A DNA stretch of 64,000 nucleotides from Xanthomonas hyacinthi (lineage in GTDB: Bacteria > Pseudomonadota > Gammaproteobacteria > Xanthomonadales > Xanthomonadaceae). The position numbers were made by a program, and so were the translations under genes. Positions 1 through 11,747 of this stretch are shown here, one piece after another. Each line of letters begins with the position of its first letter. The first letter of the stretch is position 1. The notes under the pieces are model-generated. The model made no database searches. It saw only the letters and a program-made list of their open reading frames with translations, and was not told where the DNA came from. Location of the stretch: positions 1 through 64,000 of the forward strand of contig NZ_CP043476.1 in assembly GCF_009769165.1 (NCBI RefSeq). The letters run 5' to 3'.

Positions 1-2174
<2,174 letters not shown>

Positions 2175-2213
2175 CAGTGCCTTGATGAGTGTGGCGCTAT
2201 AGTGCCGCCGCAC

Positions 2214-2247
2214 GCGAAGCCCCGCCGACGCGGGGCTTCGCCGTTTT
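2214..2247 (+). terminator. Intrinsic terminator after ppsA
   Basis: A perfect 12-bp stem (arms 2214-2225 and 2230-2241) with a four-base CGAC loop is followed by a TTTT run. It separates ppsA from the channel gene. Confidence 0.85.
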
Positions 2248-2279
2248 GAATCCGGATCCCGCCACGGAGCACGAAACCG

Positions 2280-3224
2280 ATGTCAGCCCCCTCGCCCGCC
2301 ACCGCCACCGACCCTGCACTGTGGCAGCGCCTGTCCGGCAACATGGACTGGGAGCAGCTGTTCGCGACTTGGGGCATCAAGATCGCCGCGGCGCTGGCGG
2401 TACTGCTGGTCGGCCTGTGGCTGTCACGCTGGCTCGCCAACCTGCTGCCCAAGGCGATGGGCCGGGTCGGCGTGGACATGATGCTGACCAGCTTCCTGCG
2501 CAACGTCGCCTATGCGGTCGGCATCGTCGTGGTGGTGATCGCTGCGCTGGGCACGGTCGGGGTCAACACCGCCTCGCTGCTGGCAGTGATCGGCGCCGCC
2601 GGCCTGGCGATCGGCCTGGCGCTGAAGGATTCGCTGTCCAACATCGCCTCCGGCGTCATGCTGGTCACGCTGCGTCCGTTCCGCGTCGGCGACGTGGTCA
2701 CCATCGCCGGGCAGACCGGCACGGTGGAGGCAGTGCGCATTTTCCAGACGCTGCTTAGCGGCGCGGATCGGCAGAGCTTCACCATTCCCAACAACCTGAT
2801 CACCGCCAGCCCGATCGTCAACCTGACCGCGCAGCCGACCCGGCGCGTGGAACTGGTGATCGGCATCGGCTATCAGGACGACCTCGCCCTCGCCCGCCAG
2901 GTCGCGCTGGACATCATGAAGGCCGATCCGCGCGTGCTGCCCGATCCGGCGCCGGACGTGGTGGTGTACGAACTCGGCGCCAACTCGGTGAACCTGGGCA
3001 TCCGCTGCTACGTGATGGCGGCCGACTGGTTCGGGGTCAAGGTCGCCCTGCTCGAGCAGATCAAGCTCGGCTTCGACCGCGCCAAGATCAGCATTGCGTA
3101 CCCGCAGAAGGACACGCACCTGTACCTGCACGACAAAGACGGCGCGCCGCTGCGACTGGACGCGCTGGCGCGCAATGCAACGGCGCTGCCAGCGGCCGGC
3201 GATCCGCCGCCGGCCGCCGACTGA
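2280..3224 (+). CDS. MscS-family small mechanosensitive channel
   Basis: A 314-residue protein of the MscS family, which opens an ion pore in the inner membrane when membrane tension rises on hypo-osmotic shock. Hydrophobic segments lie near residues 30-50, 75-100 and 105-130. The third is the Gly/Ala-rich pore helix and is followed by the family hallmark LKDSLSNIASG and the beta-domain motif RPFRVGD. The soluble vestibule domain follows to about residue 285, then a Pro/Ala-rich tail. The ATG has a GGAG about ten bases upstream. It lies between the ppsA terminator and the convergent orn gene and is probably transcribed alone. Confidence 0.93.
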   Translation: MSAPSPATATDPALWQRLSGNMDWEQLFATWGIKIAAALAVLLVGLWLSRWLANLLPKAMGRVGVDMMLTSFLRNVAYAVGIVVVVIAALGTVGVNTASLLAVIGAAGLAIGLALKDSLSNIASGVMLVTLRPFRVGDVVTIAGQTGTVEAVRIFQTLLSGADRQSFTIPNNLITASPIVNLTAQPTRRVELVIGIGYQDDLALARQVALDIMKADPRVLPDPAPDVVVYELGANSVNLGIRCYVMAADWFGVKVALLEQIKLGFDRAKISIAYPQKDTHLYLHDKDGAPLRLDALARNATALPAAGDPPPAAD

Positions 3225-3231
3225 GCTTGGC

Positions 3232-3807
3232 TCAGGCGGCGCCGGCGGTTCCGGCCAGCCGGCCCATGAACGGCCGGTAGTAGCGCAGCTCGTCGATCGA
3301 ATCGTGCACGTCGCTGAGCGCGGTGTGCGAGGAGGTCTTGTTCAGGCCCGCGGCCACCGCCGGCGCCCAGCGCCGCGCCAGTTCCTTCAGCGTCGACACG
3401 TCCAGGTTGCGGTAGTGGAAGAAGCGCTCCAGCCGCGGCATCTGCCGGTGCAGGAAGCGCCGGTCCTGGCAGATCGAATTGCCGCACATCGGCGAGGCGC
3501 CGGGCTTGCACCACTGCGCCAGGAACGCCACGGTCTGCGCCTCGGCCTGGGCCAGGACGACCTGGCTGTCGAGCACGCGCTGCCACAGTCCGGAATGGCG
3601 GTGCTGGTTGCGGTTCCACTCGTCCATCGCTTCCAGCGTCTGCAGCGCGTGCGCGATGGCGAATTCCGGGCCCTCGGCCAGCACGTTGAGCTGGGTGTCG
3701 GTGACCACCGTGGCGATCTCGATGATCGAATCCTTGTCGGTATCCAATCCGGTCATTTCCAGATCGATCCAGATCAGCCGATCGCTGTCCACGTGCGGTT
3801 CCGCCAT
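3232..3807 (-). CDS. orn: Oligoribonuclease
   Basis: A 3'-5' exoribonuclease that degrades 2-5 nt RNA fragments and, in many bacteria, the linear pGpG left from cyclic-di-GMP breakdown. It is a DEDDh exonuclease of 191 residues, near the usual 180-185. Exo I is [10 protein letters not shown] near the N-terminus. The [11 protein letters not shown] block and the C-terminal [11 protein letters not shown] with catalytic His and Asp complete the site. The ATG at 3807 is chosen because it begins just before the DEDD core and has GGATGGTGA upstream. A much longer open frame upstream lacks homology. It converges with the MscS gene, seven bases apart. Confidence 0.96.
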   Translation of the reverse strand: MAEPHVDSDRLIWIDLEMTGLDTDKDSIIEIATVVTDTQLNVLAEGPEFAIAHALQTLEAMDEWNRNQHRHSGLWQRVLDSQVVLAQAEAQTVAFLAQWCKPGASPMCGNSICQDRRFLHRQMPRLERFFHYRNLDVSTLKELARRWAPAVAAGLNKTSSHTALSDVHDSIDELRYYRPFMGRLAGTAGAA

Positions 3808-3923
3808 ATCACCATCCAGTCGTTCGCGGCGGCGCTGCCGGCGCGGGGGGTTTCGTATCGGTCTTGCATGATACCGCGCGTGACGCAGCGGCTTCACGTT
3901 CAGCAGCAGCCGAGCCGCCACGC

Positions 3924-4418
3924 TCACCCGCGCAGCGGCGGCCTGCCGCGTTTGGCGCGGAAATAGTTGCTCAGGCGCAGTCCGGCCGGCACCGCCAGCA
4001 CGCCGCCGCGCACCTGCACGCGGTGGTTGTGGCGCGGATCGGCGAGCAGGTCGAACACGCTGCCGCAGGCGCCGGTCTTCGGATCCGCGGCCGCGAACAC
4101 CAGGTGCGCCACGCGCGCGTGCACCACCGCCATCGCGCACATCGCGCACGGCTCCAGGGTCACGTACAGGGTGCTGCCGACCAGGCGATGGTTGCCGAGC
4201 CGGCGCCCGCCCTGGCGCAGCGCCACGATCTCGGCATGCGCGCTGGGATCGTGCTCGGCGATGTTGAGGTTCCAGCCCTCGCCCAGCACCTCGTCCTGCG
4301 CCGAGACCAGCACCGCGCCGACAGGGATCTCGTCGAACTCGCGTTCGGCGCGGTCGGCCAGGGCCAGCGCATGCAGCATCCAGCGCTCGTCGCGCGCCGC
4401 CAGCGCCTCGCGGTTCAT
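3924..4418 (-). CDS. tadA: tRNA adenosine(34) deaminase TadA
   Basis: Deaminates A34 to inosine in the tRNA-Arg(ACG) wobble position. The 164-residue protein has the zinc deaminase signature: SAHAEI with the zinc His and catalytic Glu, and PCAMC with two zinc cysteines. [11 protein letters not shown] is the typical N-terminal strand. Its ATG overlaps the mntR stop codon by four bases (ATGA), so the two are probably translationally coupled. The pairing with a manganese regulator looks positional rather than functional. A basic tail ends the protein. Confidence 0.96.
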   Translation of the reverse strand: MNREALAARDERWMLHALALADRAEREFDEIPVGAVLVSAQDEVLGEGWNLNIAEHDPSAHAEIVALRQGGRRLGNHRLVGSTLYVTLEPCAMCAMAVVHARVAHLVFAAADPKTGACGSVFDLLADPRHNHRVQVRGGVLAVPAGLRLSNYFRAKRGRPPLRG

Positions 4419-4879
4419 CGCGCCGCGGCGTGCTTGCGCACGAATTCGGCGAACACCGCCAGCGTGGCTTCGCTGACGTGGTGTTCGATGCCCTCGGCGT
4501 CGCGCCGCGCGATGTCCTCGTCGATGCCCAGCGCCAGCAGGAACTGCTCCACGGTCTGGTGCCGCTGCCGGCTGGCCGCCGCCAGCGCCTCGCCGTCCGG
4601 CGTCAGGAACACGCCGCGATACGGCCGCTGGATCACCCAGCCGCCTTTGACCAGCCGCTTGAGCATCTTCGCCACGGTCGGCTGGGCCACCCCCAGGCGC
4701 GCGGCGATGTCCACCTGCCGCGCCTCGCCGCCGTCGGCCAGCAGGTCGGAGATCAGCTCCACATAGTCCTCGATCAGCTCCAGGCGGTGCGCCTCGCGCA
4801 CCTGGCGGAAGCTCTCGACCTGCACTTCGGCGTCGAGCAGCGCCGCCCCTGGCGCCGTCAACTTCCCGCTTTTCTGCAT
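4415..4879 (-). CDS. mntR: DtxR-family manganese-responsive repressor MntR
   Basis: Senses Mn(II) and represses the manganese importer gene transcribed divergently next to it. The 154-residue protein has a winged helix near residues 40-95 (including the recognition helix around [13 protein letters not shown]) and a dimerisation and metal domain with EGIEHHVS, typical of MntR-type DtxR proteins. There is no C-terminal SH3-like domain, as in E. coli MntR. The start at 4879 (MQKSGK) gives the usual length. Further upstream the frame runs into the divergent promoter. It is followed by tadA with an ATGA overlap. Confidence 0.92.
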   Translation of the reverse strand: MQKSGKLTAPGAALLDAEVQVESFRQVREAHRLELIEDYVELISDLLADGGEARQVDIAARLGVAQPTVAKMLKRLVKGGWVIQRPYRGVFLTPDGEALAAASRQRHQTVEQFLLALGIDEDIARRDAEGIEHHVSEATLAVFAEFVRKHAAAR

Positions 4880-4977
4880 CGCAACGCCCTTGTCCGGTGC
4901 CGGCGAACGCCGGCCGCTGCCTATTCTGGCCGAAATCGCGTCTATCGCAGCGATTCGATTTGCTGATGCTAAAGAGA

Positions 4978-4991
4978 ATAGCAAGTGCTAT
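4978..4991. promoter_or_regulatory. MntR operator in the mntR-mntH spacer
   Basis: A perfect inverted repeat ATAGCA-AG-TGCTAT sits 27 bases before the mntH start and partly overlaps an AT-rich TATACT -10-like hexamer (4991-4996). It matches the core of the enterobacterial MntR box (ATAGCAAAGGCTAT) at 12 of 14 positions. Its placement suggests that it blocks polymerase at the mntH promoter when Mn-MntR is bound. Confidence 0.75.
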
Positions 4992-5018
4992 ATACTCGAC
5001 CGTGCACCTCCCACCTGC

Positions 5019-6380
5019 ATGCCCGCCATGGCCGACTCCCTGCCCCTGCCCGATTCCAATGCCGCCTGGCCACAGGCCAGCGACGCGCCGCGCCGCAGCC
5101 TCGGGCGCATGAACGGCAGCGTCGCCGTGCCCAGCGGCGGACTCGGCTGGCGCCGCTTCCTGGCCTTCCTCGGGCCGGGCTACATGGTCTCGGTGGGCTA
5201 CATGGATCCGGGCAACTGGGCCACCGACATCGCCGGCGGCTCGCATTTCGGCTACCTGCTGCTGTCGGTGATCCTGCTGTCGAACCTGATGGCGATCGTG
5301 CTGCAGGGCCTGGCGGCGCGGCTGGGTGTCGCCACCGGCCGCGACCTGGCGCAGGCCTGCCGCGAGCACTATTCCAGGCCGGTCAACTTCCTGCTGTGGC
5401 TGGCCTGCGAGGCGGCGATCGTGGCCTGCGACCTGGCCGAGGTGATCGGCACCGCGATCGCGCTGAAGCTGCTGTTCGGCATCCCGTTGACCCTGGGCGC
5501 GATCATCACCGCGATCGACGCGCTGCTGGTGCTGTACCTGATGCGGCGCGGCTTCCGCACCCTGGAAGCGTTCGTGATCGCGCTGCTGCTGGTGATCTTC
5601 GCCTGCTTCGTGGTGCAGATCGTGCTGGCCGCGCCGCCGCTGCGCGAAGTGCTGGCCGGCTTCATCCCGCGCGCCGAGGTGGTGACCAACCCGGCCGCGC
5701 TGTACCTGGCGATCGGCATCATCGGCGCGACGGTGATGCCGCACAACCTGTATTTGCATTCGTCGATCGTGCAGACCCGCGCCTACGAACGCAGCGACGA
5801 CGGCCGCCGCTCGGCGCTGCGCTGGGCGCTGGCCGACAGCACCATCGCGCTGAGCCTGGCGCTGTTCGTCAACGCCGCGATCCTGGTGCTGGCCGCGGCG
5901 GTGTTCCATGCACACGGCCGCAGCGACGTGGAGGAAATCGAACAGGCCTACGAGCTGCTGGCGCCGATGCTCGGCGTTGGCATCGCCTCGACCCTGTTCG
6001 CGGTGGCGCTGCTGGCCTCGGGCATCAATTCCACGGTGACCGCGACGCTGGCCGGGCAAATCGTGATGGAAGGCTTCCTGCACCTGCGCATTCCGGCCTG
6101 GGCGCGGCGCCTGCTGACCCGCGGCCTGGCGATCGTGCCGGTGGTGGCGGTGACCTGGCTGTACGGCGAGCAAGGCACCGCCAAGCTGCTGGTGCTGAGC
6201 CAGGTGCTGCTGTCGATGCAGTTGCCGTTCGCGGTGATCCCGCTGGTGCGCTTCGTCGCCGACAAACGCAAGATGGGCGCGCTGGTCGCGCCGCGCTGGC
6301 TGCTCTGGCTGTCGTGGGCGATCGCCGCGCTGATCGTGACGCTGAACGTGAAGCTGCTCGGCGACATACTGCTGCACTGA
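5019..6380 (+). CDS. mntH: Nramp-type Mn(II)/proton symporter MntH
   Basis: Imports Mn(II) (and Fe(II) less well) with protons across the inner membrane. The 453-residue protein has eleven predicted membrane helices. The first carries the Nramp metal-binding signature MDPGNW in [13 protein letters not shown]. Helix 6 carries the second metal motif MPHN in [13 protein letters not shown]. The start at 5019 (MPAMADS) lies just past the operator. A longer upstream extension would run through the promoter. It is divergent from mntR, its presumed repressor. Confidence 0.95.
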   Translation: MPAMADSLPLPDSNAAWPQASDAPRRSLGRMNGSVAVPSGGLGWRRFLAFLGPGYMVSVGYMDPGNWATDIAGGSHFGYLLLSVILLSNLMAIVLQGLAARLGVATGRDLAQACREHYSRPVNFLLWLACEAAIVACDLAEVIGTAIALKLLFGIPLTLGAIITAIDALLVLYLMRRGFRTLEAFVIALLLVIFACFVVQIVLAAPPLREVLAGFIPRAEVVTNPAALYLAIGIIGATVMPHNLYLHSSIVQTRAYERSDDGRRSALRWALADSTIALSLALFVNAAILVLAAAVFHAHGRSDVEEIEQAYELLAPMLGVGIASTLFAVALLASGINSTVTATLAGQIVMEGFLHLRIPAWARRLLTRGLAIVPVVAVTWLYGEQGTAKLLVLSQVLLSMQLPFAVIPLVRFVADKRKMGALVAPRWLLWLSWAIAALIVTLNVKLLGDILLH

Positions 6381-6469
6381 GCCGGCGCAAGGACGTGGGC
6401 ACCGCCGCGCTGGCGCGGCCGCCGGGGCGAATCGGCGCAGGCGCTTGCCGGCGCCAACGGCGCGTGCGT

Positions 6470-8185
6470 TCAGGAATACAGCGGAGCCGCTTCCGGCTTG
6501 CCCGGGGCGCCGGGGTTGGCGCGCACCTGCTGCAGCGCCGCCGCCAGCTCATCCAGCCGGTAGGGCTTGGACAGGATCTGCACGCCTTCCGCTTCGGCCG
6601 CCGATTTCGCCGCTTCCGCATAGCCGCTGGTGAGCAGGATCGGCAGCGCCTTGCGCCGCATGCGAATCTCCTGGACCAGCTCCAGGCCGTTCATGCCGCC
6701 CGGCATCATGATGTCGGAGAACACGATGTCCACCACGCGCTCGTTGGCCAGCGCGCCCAGCGCCGCCGCCGCGCTGGCCACGCGGGTGACCTGGTAGCCG
6801 AGCTGGCGCAGCATTTCGCCGACCAGGGCGGCCACCTCGTCGTCGTCCTCCACCAACAGCACGTAGCCGGCATCGCCGGTAGCGGTGCGGCGCGCCACCT
6901 GCAGGTCCAGCAGATGCCGCTCGTCCAGCGGCGGCGCGCGGAACGAGCGCGGCAGCAGCAGGTGGATCGCCGTGCCCTGCCCCAGGTCGCTGTCGATATG
7001 GATGGAACCGCCGGATTGCTGCACGAACCCGTGCACCTGCGCCAGACCCAGGCCCGACCCCTTGCCGATGTCCTTGGTGGTGTAGAACGGTTCGAACACC
7101 CGCGCCTTCACTTCCGGCGCCATGCCGGTGCCGGTGTCGATGATCGACAGGCGGATGAAGTCCGGATCGGTCCTGCCGAGGCCCGGCAGATTCTGCGCCC
7201 GCACCACGATGGTGCCGCCACTGGGCATCGCGTCGCGCGCATTGACCGCGAGATTGAGCACCACCAGTTCCAGCTCGCCCGGGTCCACTTCGGTCGGCCA
7301 CAGGCCGTCGGCGAAATCGAAATCCACGTGCACGTCGCCGCGCAGGCTGCGATCCAGCAGTTCGCGCATGCCGCCGATCTGCCGGATCAGATCGACCGGC
7401 TCCGGTTTGAGTTCCTGCCGCCGCGAGAACGCCAACAACTGCCGGGTCAGTCCCGCGCCGCGCTGCGCCGCCTTCTGCATGCCGTCCATCAGCCGCTTGC
7501 GCACGGCCGCATCGGTCTGGATGTCGAGCATCGCCAGGCCGCCGGAGATCACCATCAGCAGGTTGTTGAAATCGTGCGCGACGCCACCGGTCAATTGCCC
7601 GATCGCCTCGATCTTCTGCGCCTGGCGCAGGGTTTCCTCGACCCGCGCGCGCTCGTCCATCTGCGTGCGCAACAGGCGGTTGGCCTCTTCCAGCTCACAG
7701 GTGCGCGCCACCACCTGCGCCTCCAGCTGCTGCGCCGCCGAGGCCTGCGCCCACAGCAGCGAACGCACTTCGTACTGGCGCGCGCGCGCGCGCAGCGCGG
7801 CCTTGATGGTGCTGGTGAAGGTGATGGTCTGCACCGGCCGCTCCAGCAGCGCCACGTTGCGCAACGATGCCACCAGATTGCGGCGCCAGGCGACCACCGG
7901 CGGTTGTTCCTGATGGCTGGTCAGCACCACGAACGGCAGGTCGGACCACGCCGGCTGCGCGTTGGCCCAGGCGAACAACACCGTCGCATCCTTGCCGAAC
8001 AGGCCCTCCTCGGCGACGAACACCGCGGCGGCACCGTTCTCCAGCTCGCGCACCAAAGTGTCCAGATCGGGACAGTGGCAAGCCACCACGCCGCCACGCC
8101 GCAACAGTTCCACCGACGCCCCGCCGTCGCGACCGATTGGGGCATGGACCAGGACGCGGTTTTCGGTCGCGTCGCTGCTGCTCAT
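6470..8185 (-). CDS. Hybrid sensor histidine kinase with N-terminal pseudo-receiver
   Basis: A 571-residue cytosolic protein with no membrane segments. Residues 9-130 look like a receiver fold, but the end of the third strand reads VAEE where the phospho-acceptor Asp should be, so it is probably a pseudo-receiver. A coiled coil (145-190) leads to a HisKA domain with H204 in GGVAHDFNN. The HATPase follows (N-box NLAVNARDAM, DTGTGM, GKGSGLGL). A true receiver ends the protein with D491 (FSDIMMPGG) and K540. The ATG overlaps the stop of the KaiC-like gene by four bases, so the two are one transcriptional unit and likely work together. Output and signal are unknown. Confidence 0.9.
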   Translation of the reverse strand: MSSSDATENRVLVHAPIGRDGGASVELLRRGGVVACHCPDLDTLVRELENGAAAVFVAEEGLFGKDATVLFAWANAQPAWSDLPFVVLTSHQEQPPVVAWRRNLVASLRNVALLERPVQTITFTSTIKAALRARARQYEVRSLLWAQASAAQQLEAQVVARTCELEEANRLLRTQMDERARVEETLRQAQKIEAIGQLTGGVAHDFNNLLMVISGGLAMLDIQTDAAVRKRLMDGMQKAAQRGAGLTRQLLAFSRRQELKPEPVDLIRQIGGMRELLDRSLRGDVHVDFDFADGLWPTEVDPGELELVVLNLAVNARDAMPSGGTIVVRAQNLPGLGRTDPDFIRLSIIDTGTGMAPEVKARVFEPFYTTKDIGKGSGLGLAQVHGFVQQSGGSIHIDSDLGQGTAIHLLLPRSFRAPPLDERHLLDLQVARRTATGDAGYVLLVEDDDEVAALVGEMLRQLGYQVTRVASAAAALGALANERVVDIVFSDIMMPGGMNGLELVQEIRMRRKALPILLTSGYAEAAKSAAEAEGVQILSKPYRLDELAAALQQVRANPGAPGKPEAAPLYS

Positions 8186-9696
8186 GCAGGCGTATCCAGC
8201 AACGGCAGCTCTCCTCCGCGGTAACGCGGCGTTCCGGAGAAGATGCCGCTGAAGCCCTTGAGCGGCTGACCGACATCGATGCCCTTGCCGCTGAGCCGGA
8301 ACTCGCGGATGGTGTTCTCGTGGCTGCCGCTGCGCTTCTTCACCACCGACAATGCCCGCCGCACCGTGCCGTCCACTTCGAAATAGCGCAGCATCAAGAC
8401 CGAATCGCTCAGGTAGCTGAGATCCAACGGCGTTTCCATCGGCCCCATCAGCCCATGCTGCGCCAACACCAGAATGGTCAACACGCCCTGCTGGCCCAGG
8501 TAGCTGAGCAGCTCGTGCATCTGCAGGATCAGGAAGCGTTCGTCCGGCATCGCATTGAGATAGCCGTTGAGGCTGTCGATGACGATCACCCGCGCACCGT
8601 CCGCTTCCACGCTGCGGCGCACGGTGGCGGCGAACTGGCCCGGCGACATCTCCGCCGGGTTGATCTGCTGGAAACGGATCAGTCCGTTGTCGAGTTTTTC
8701 CTCGAGCGGCAGGCCCAGCGTGCGGGCACGCGTCTGCACCGTGCTGCGCCCCTCGTCGAAGGCGAAGAACACGCTGTGTTCGCCACGCTCGGCGGCGGCG
8801 ATGGCATAGGTCAGCGCCAGCGAGGACTTGCCCACGCCGGCCGCGCCCAATAGCAACGCATTGGTGCCGCGCTCCAGCCCGCCGCCGAGCAGCCTGTCCA
8901 GTTCGGCGTCGCCGCTGGGAGCGAACTCCTCGATCCGGTGGTGCCTGTATTCGGCCGCGATCAGGCGCGGATAGATTTCCAGCCCGCCTTTCTCGATGGT
9001 GAAGTCGTGGTAGCCGCCGCGGAACTGGATGCCGCGCATCTTGATCACGCGCAGGCGCCGGCGTTCTGCGCCGTAGTCGATGGCCAGCTGTTCCAGCAAC
9101 ACCACACCATGGGTGATGGAATGCAGCTGCAACTCGTTTTCCTGCGTGGACAGGTCGTCGAGCATGATGACCGTGCACTGCCGGCTGGCGAAGAAATGCT
9201 TCAGCGCCAACACCTGGCGGCGATAGCGCAGCGGACTCTGCGCGAGCAGGCGCAGCTCGGACAGACTGTCCAGCACCACCCGCGTGGGGTTGAGCTGCTC
9301 GACCTTGTCGAAGATCAGCTTGGTGGTCTCGGTCAGCTCCATTTCCGCCGGATGGAACACGGTGAGCTCGCGCTCCGGATCCAGCGCGGTCTCCGGCGGC
9401 ACCAGTTCGAACACGTCGACCTGGTTCATGCTCCAGCCATGCCGGGCGGCGACCAGGCGCAGTTCGCGCTGGGTCTCGGACAGGGTGATGTAGAGCACCC
9501 GCTCGCCGTGCCGCGCGCCTTCCAGCAGAAATTGCAAGGCGATCGTGGTCTTGCCGGTGCCTGGGCGGCCTTCGTAGAGATAGAGGCGATTGGGGTCCAC
9601 GCCGCCGCCGAGGATATTGTCCAGACCCGCACTGCCGGTCGAGATGCGCGGCGGATCGTCGCCATTCACGTGATCGGGCTGCCGATGGGGCGTCAT
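8182..9696 (-). CDS. KaiC-like tandem RecA-fold ATPase
   Basis: A 504-residue protein with two KaiC domains. Domain 1 has Walker A at 43-51 (GRPGTGKTT) and Walker B Asp143 (VVLDSLSEL). Domain 2 has Walker A at 284-292 (GAAGVGKSS) and Asp374 (VIVIDSLNG). The C-terminal half ends with KGIDVGQPL, like cyanobacterial KaiC. At the KaiC autophosphorylation pair (Ser431-Thr432 in Synechococcus) this protein has Ser427-Tyr428 by my alignment, so dual Ser/Thr phosphorylation is not conserved in its usual form. No kaiA or kaiB is nearby. The ATG at 9696 has AAGGA upstream. The downstream kinase gene overlaps it by ATGA. Confidence 0.92.
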   Translation of the reverse strand: MTPHRQPDHVNGDDPPRISTGSAGLDNILGGGVDPNRLYLYEGRPGTGKTTIALQFLLEGARHGERVLYITLSETQRELRLVAARHGWSMNQVDVFELVPPETALDPERELTVFHPAEMELTETTKLIFDKVEQLNPTRVVLDSLSELRLLAQSPLRYRRQVLALKHFFASRQCTVIMLDDLSTQENELQLHSITHGVVLLEQLAIDYGAERRRLRVIKMRGIQFRGGYHDFTIEKGGLEIYPRLIAAEYRHHRIEEFAPSGDAELDRLLGGGLERGTNALLLGAAGVGKSSLALTYAIAAAERGEHSVFFAFDEGRSTVQTRARTLGLPLEEKLDNGLIRFQQINPAEMSPGQFAATVRRSVEADGARVIVIDSLNGYLNAMPDERFLILQMHELLSYLGQQGVLTILVLAQHGLMGPMETPLDLSYLSDSVLMLRYFEVDGTVRRALSVVKKRSGSHENTIREFRLSGKGIDVGQPLKGFSGIFSGTPRYRGGELPLLDTPA

Positions 9697-10232
9697 GCTC
9701 GTCCTTCGCTTGCGGTTGGATGAAAGGCGCCGGTTTCCGGCGCTGCTGCGAGCCACGCGCAGCAGCTCGAACCGAGCCCACCCTTCGCGCCGGCACGCCT
9801 TGCCCGAATGCCGCGACCGACGCACGCCGGGGGCGTAGCGCCATGCTTACGGATCGTAGACAAAAACCACACTACGTTCGGCAAAGTGATTTTTCTGTGT
9901 AGGTGCTGGGGCGAGCGGCATGCAGCCAACGCTGCGGGACGGCACTGCAGGCGCTGTCGATCGCGGGCATGGACGAAGGCGCCAGGCGCGCGCCACCCCG
10001 GCCTGAGCCTGTGTCAGACCCTCTGCAGCCGGCGCGGTCGCGAGGACCCGGCGCCGCGCATGCGGCCGCATGGCGTGGCCAGGGACGCGCCGAAGATCAG
10101 GCTCCCTTAGATAGCGAATGGCGCTTACTTAACGGCGTTTGGGGTGTCGATGCGAGTTTCCCCTCCAAGGTCGCCTCCAGCAGGTAACGTCCGGGCTTCC
10201 AGCCTTGAGCATTAATGCTGCCTCGATCCGCC
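9697..10232. other. Intergenic region between kaiC-like gene and pgi
   Basis: This 536-base gap holds the presumed leftward promoter region of the kaiC-like operon, with an unusually AT-rich patch at about 9845-9905. I could not fix a -35/-10 pair. From about 10236 down to a TGA at 10097 the minus strand has a short protein-like frame (containing WKPGRYLLEATLEG) without a start codon, possibly a decayed gene end. Nothing else is convincing. Confidence 0.4.
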
Positions 10233-11747
10233 TCAACCGCGCAACCGCGCCAGCACCGCGCGCGTCACCGGATCGGCGACCTCGGTGGTTTCGCCCTGCA
10301 GGGCCGGCAGCAACTGACTGGCCAGTTGCTTGCCCAGTTCCACGCCGAACTGGTCGAAGGCGTTGATGCCCCAGATCACCGACTGCACGTAGACGCTGTG
10401 CTCGTACATCGCGATCAGCGCGCCCAGCGCCTGCGGGGTCAGCGCGTCGAGCAGGATCAGCGTGCTCGGGCGCCCGCCCGGGTAGTCGCGGTGCGGGTCG
10501 TCGCTGCCCTGCCCGTTCGCCAGCGCCTCGGTCTGCGCCAGCAGGTTGGCCAGCAGCGCCTGATGGTTGACCGTGTACGGATCGTCGTTATGGATGCAGC
10601 CGATGAAATCGGCCGGCACGATGCTGGTGCCCTGGTGCAGCGCCTGGAAGAAGCTGTGCTGCACGTCGGTGCCGGCGCCGCCCCACCACACCGGCACGGT
10701 ATCGGCCTGCACCGGGCTGCCGTCCAGGCGCACGCGCTTGCCCAGGCTCTCCATCACCAGCTGCTGCAGGTAGGCCGGCAGCAGCGCCAGGCGCTGGTCG
10801 TAGGTCATCACCGCCTGCGTGGCGTAGCCGAGCACATTGCGGTTCCACAGCGTGGTCAGCGCGTGCAGTACGGCCACGTTGCGCTCCAGCGGCGCGCTCA
10901 GTGCGTGCGCGTCGAACTGCGCGGCGCCGGCCAGCAATTGCTCGAAGCCGTCGGCGCCGATCGCCAGCGCGATCGGGAAGCCCACCGCCGACCACAGCGA
11001 GTAGCGTCCGCCGACCCAGTCCCACATCGGCAGCACGCGGCTGGCGGCGATGTCGAAGGCCTTGGCGGCGCGCTCGGGGTTGGCGCTGACCGCGTACAGG
11101 CGCTCGCTGCCGCCGAGCCAGTCGCGCAGGATCTGGCCGTTGAGCAGGGTTTCCTGGGTGCCGAAGGTCTTGGAGATCAGCACGCCGGCGGTGCGCGCCG
11201 GATCCAGCGTGGCCAGCGTGCGCTGCATCGCCGCGCCATCGACGTTGGAGACGAAATGCACGCGGAAACGCGCGCCGTCGACTGGACGCAGCGCGTCGGC
11301 GACCAGCCGCGGGCCCAGGTCGGAACCGCCGATGCCGACGCTGACGATGTCGGTGACCTCGGTCTGCGCCAATGCATCGATCAGCGTGCGCATGCGCTGC
11401 TGCACTTCGCGTGCGCTGGCGTGCGCTTCGGCCGCGGCCGGCGCGCCGCTGAGCTCGCCGCGCAGCGCGGTATGCAGCGCGGCGCGGCCTTCGGTGACGT
11501 TGACCGTCTCGCCGCGGAACAGGCGCTGGAACGCGCCGGCCACGTCGTGCTCGACGGCCAGCGCGAGCAGCGCGTCGAGCGCGGCGCGGTCGTATTTCTG
11601 CCGCGCGAAGTTGAAGTACAACGGTCCGACCTGCAGCGCCAGGTCGTCGACCCGGCCGGGCTCGGCGGCCAGCAGTTCGGGAAGGCGCGCCCCGCGCAGG
11701 CGCTGGGCGTGGGAATGCAGTGCGTCGAAACCGTTGGACTGTGTCAT
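10233..11747 (-). CDS. pgi: Glucose-6-phosphate isomerase
   Basis: Interconverts glucose-6-phosphate and fructose-6-phosphate in the cytosol. The 504-residue protein shows the PGI hallmarks: [10 protein letters not shown] in the sugar-phosphate site, the signature [11 protein letters not shown], and a C-terminal [14 protein letters not shown] helix. Xanthomonads rely largely on the Entner-Doudoroff route, so the enzyme probably serves fructose-6-phosphate recycling and exopolysaccharide precursors. Its ATG overlaps the panD stop by four bases (ATGA), making it the last gene of the pcnB-to-pgi leftward block. Confidence 0.97.
   Translation of the reverse strand: MTQSNGFDALHSHAQRLRGARLPELLAAEPGRVDDLALQVGPLYFNFARQKYDRAALDALLALAVEHDVAGAFQRLFRGETVNVTEGRAALHTALRGELSGAPAAAEAHASAREVQQRMRTLIDALAQTEVTDIVSVGIGGSDLGPRLVADALRPVDGARFRVHFVSNVDGAAMQRTLATLDPARTAGVLISKTFGTQETLLNGQILRDWLGGSERLYAVSANPERAAKAFDIAASRVLPMWDWVGGRYSLWSAVGFPIALAIGADGFEQLLAGAAQFDAHALSAPLERNVAVLHALTTLWNRNVLGYATQAVMTYDQRLALLPAYLQQLVMESLGKRVRLDGSPVQADTVPVWWGGAGTDVQHSFFQALHQGTSIVPADFIGCIHNDDPYTVNHQALLANLLAQTEALANGQGSDDPHRDYPGGRPSTLILLDALTPQALGALIAMYEHSVYVQSVIWGINAFDQFGVELGKQLASQLLPALQGETTEVADPVTRAVLARLRG

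Noticed and set aside
3808..4149. N-terminal extension of orn
   Set aside because: The upstream residues are Arg/Ala-rich, lack family similarity and overlap tadA. A proper ATG with a ribosome-binding site exists at 3807.
4985..8224. A 1079-codon open frame on the plus strand through mntH and the kinase
   Set aside because: It is an Arg/Ala/Gly-rich shadow in another frame of well-supported genes, typical of very high GC sequence.
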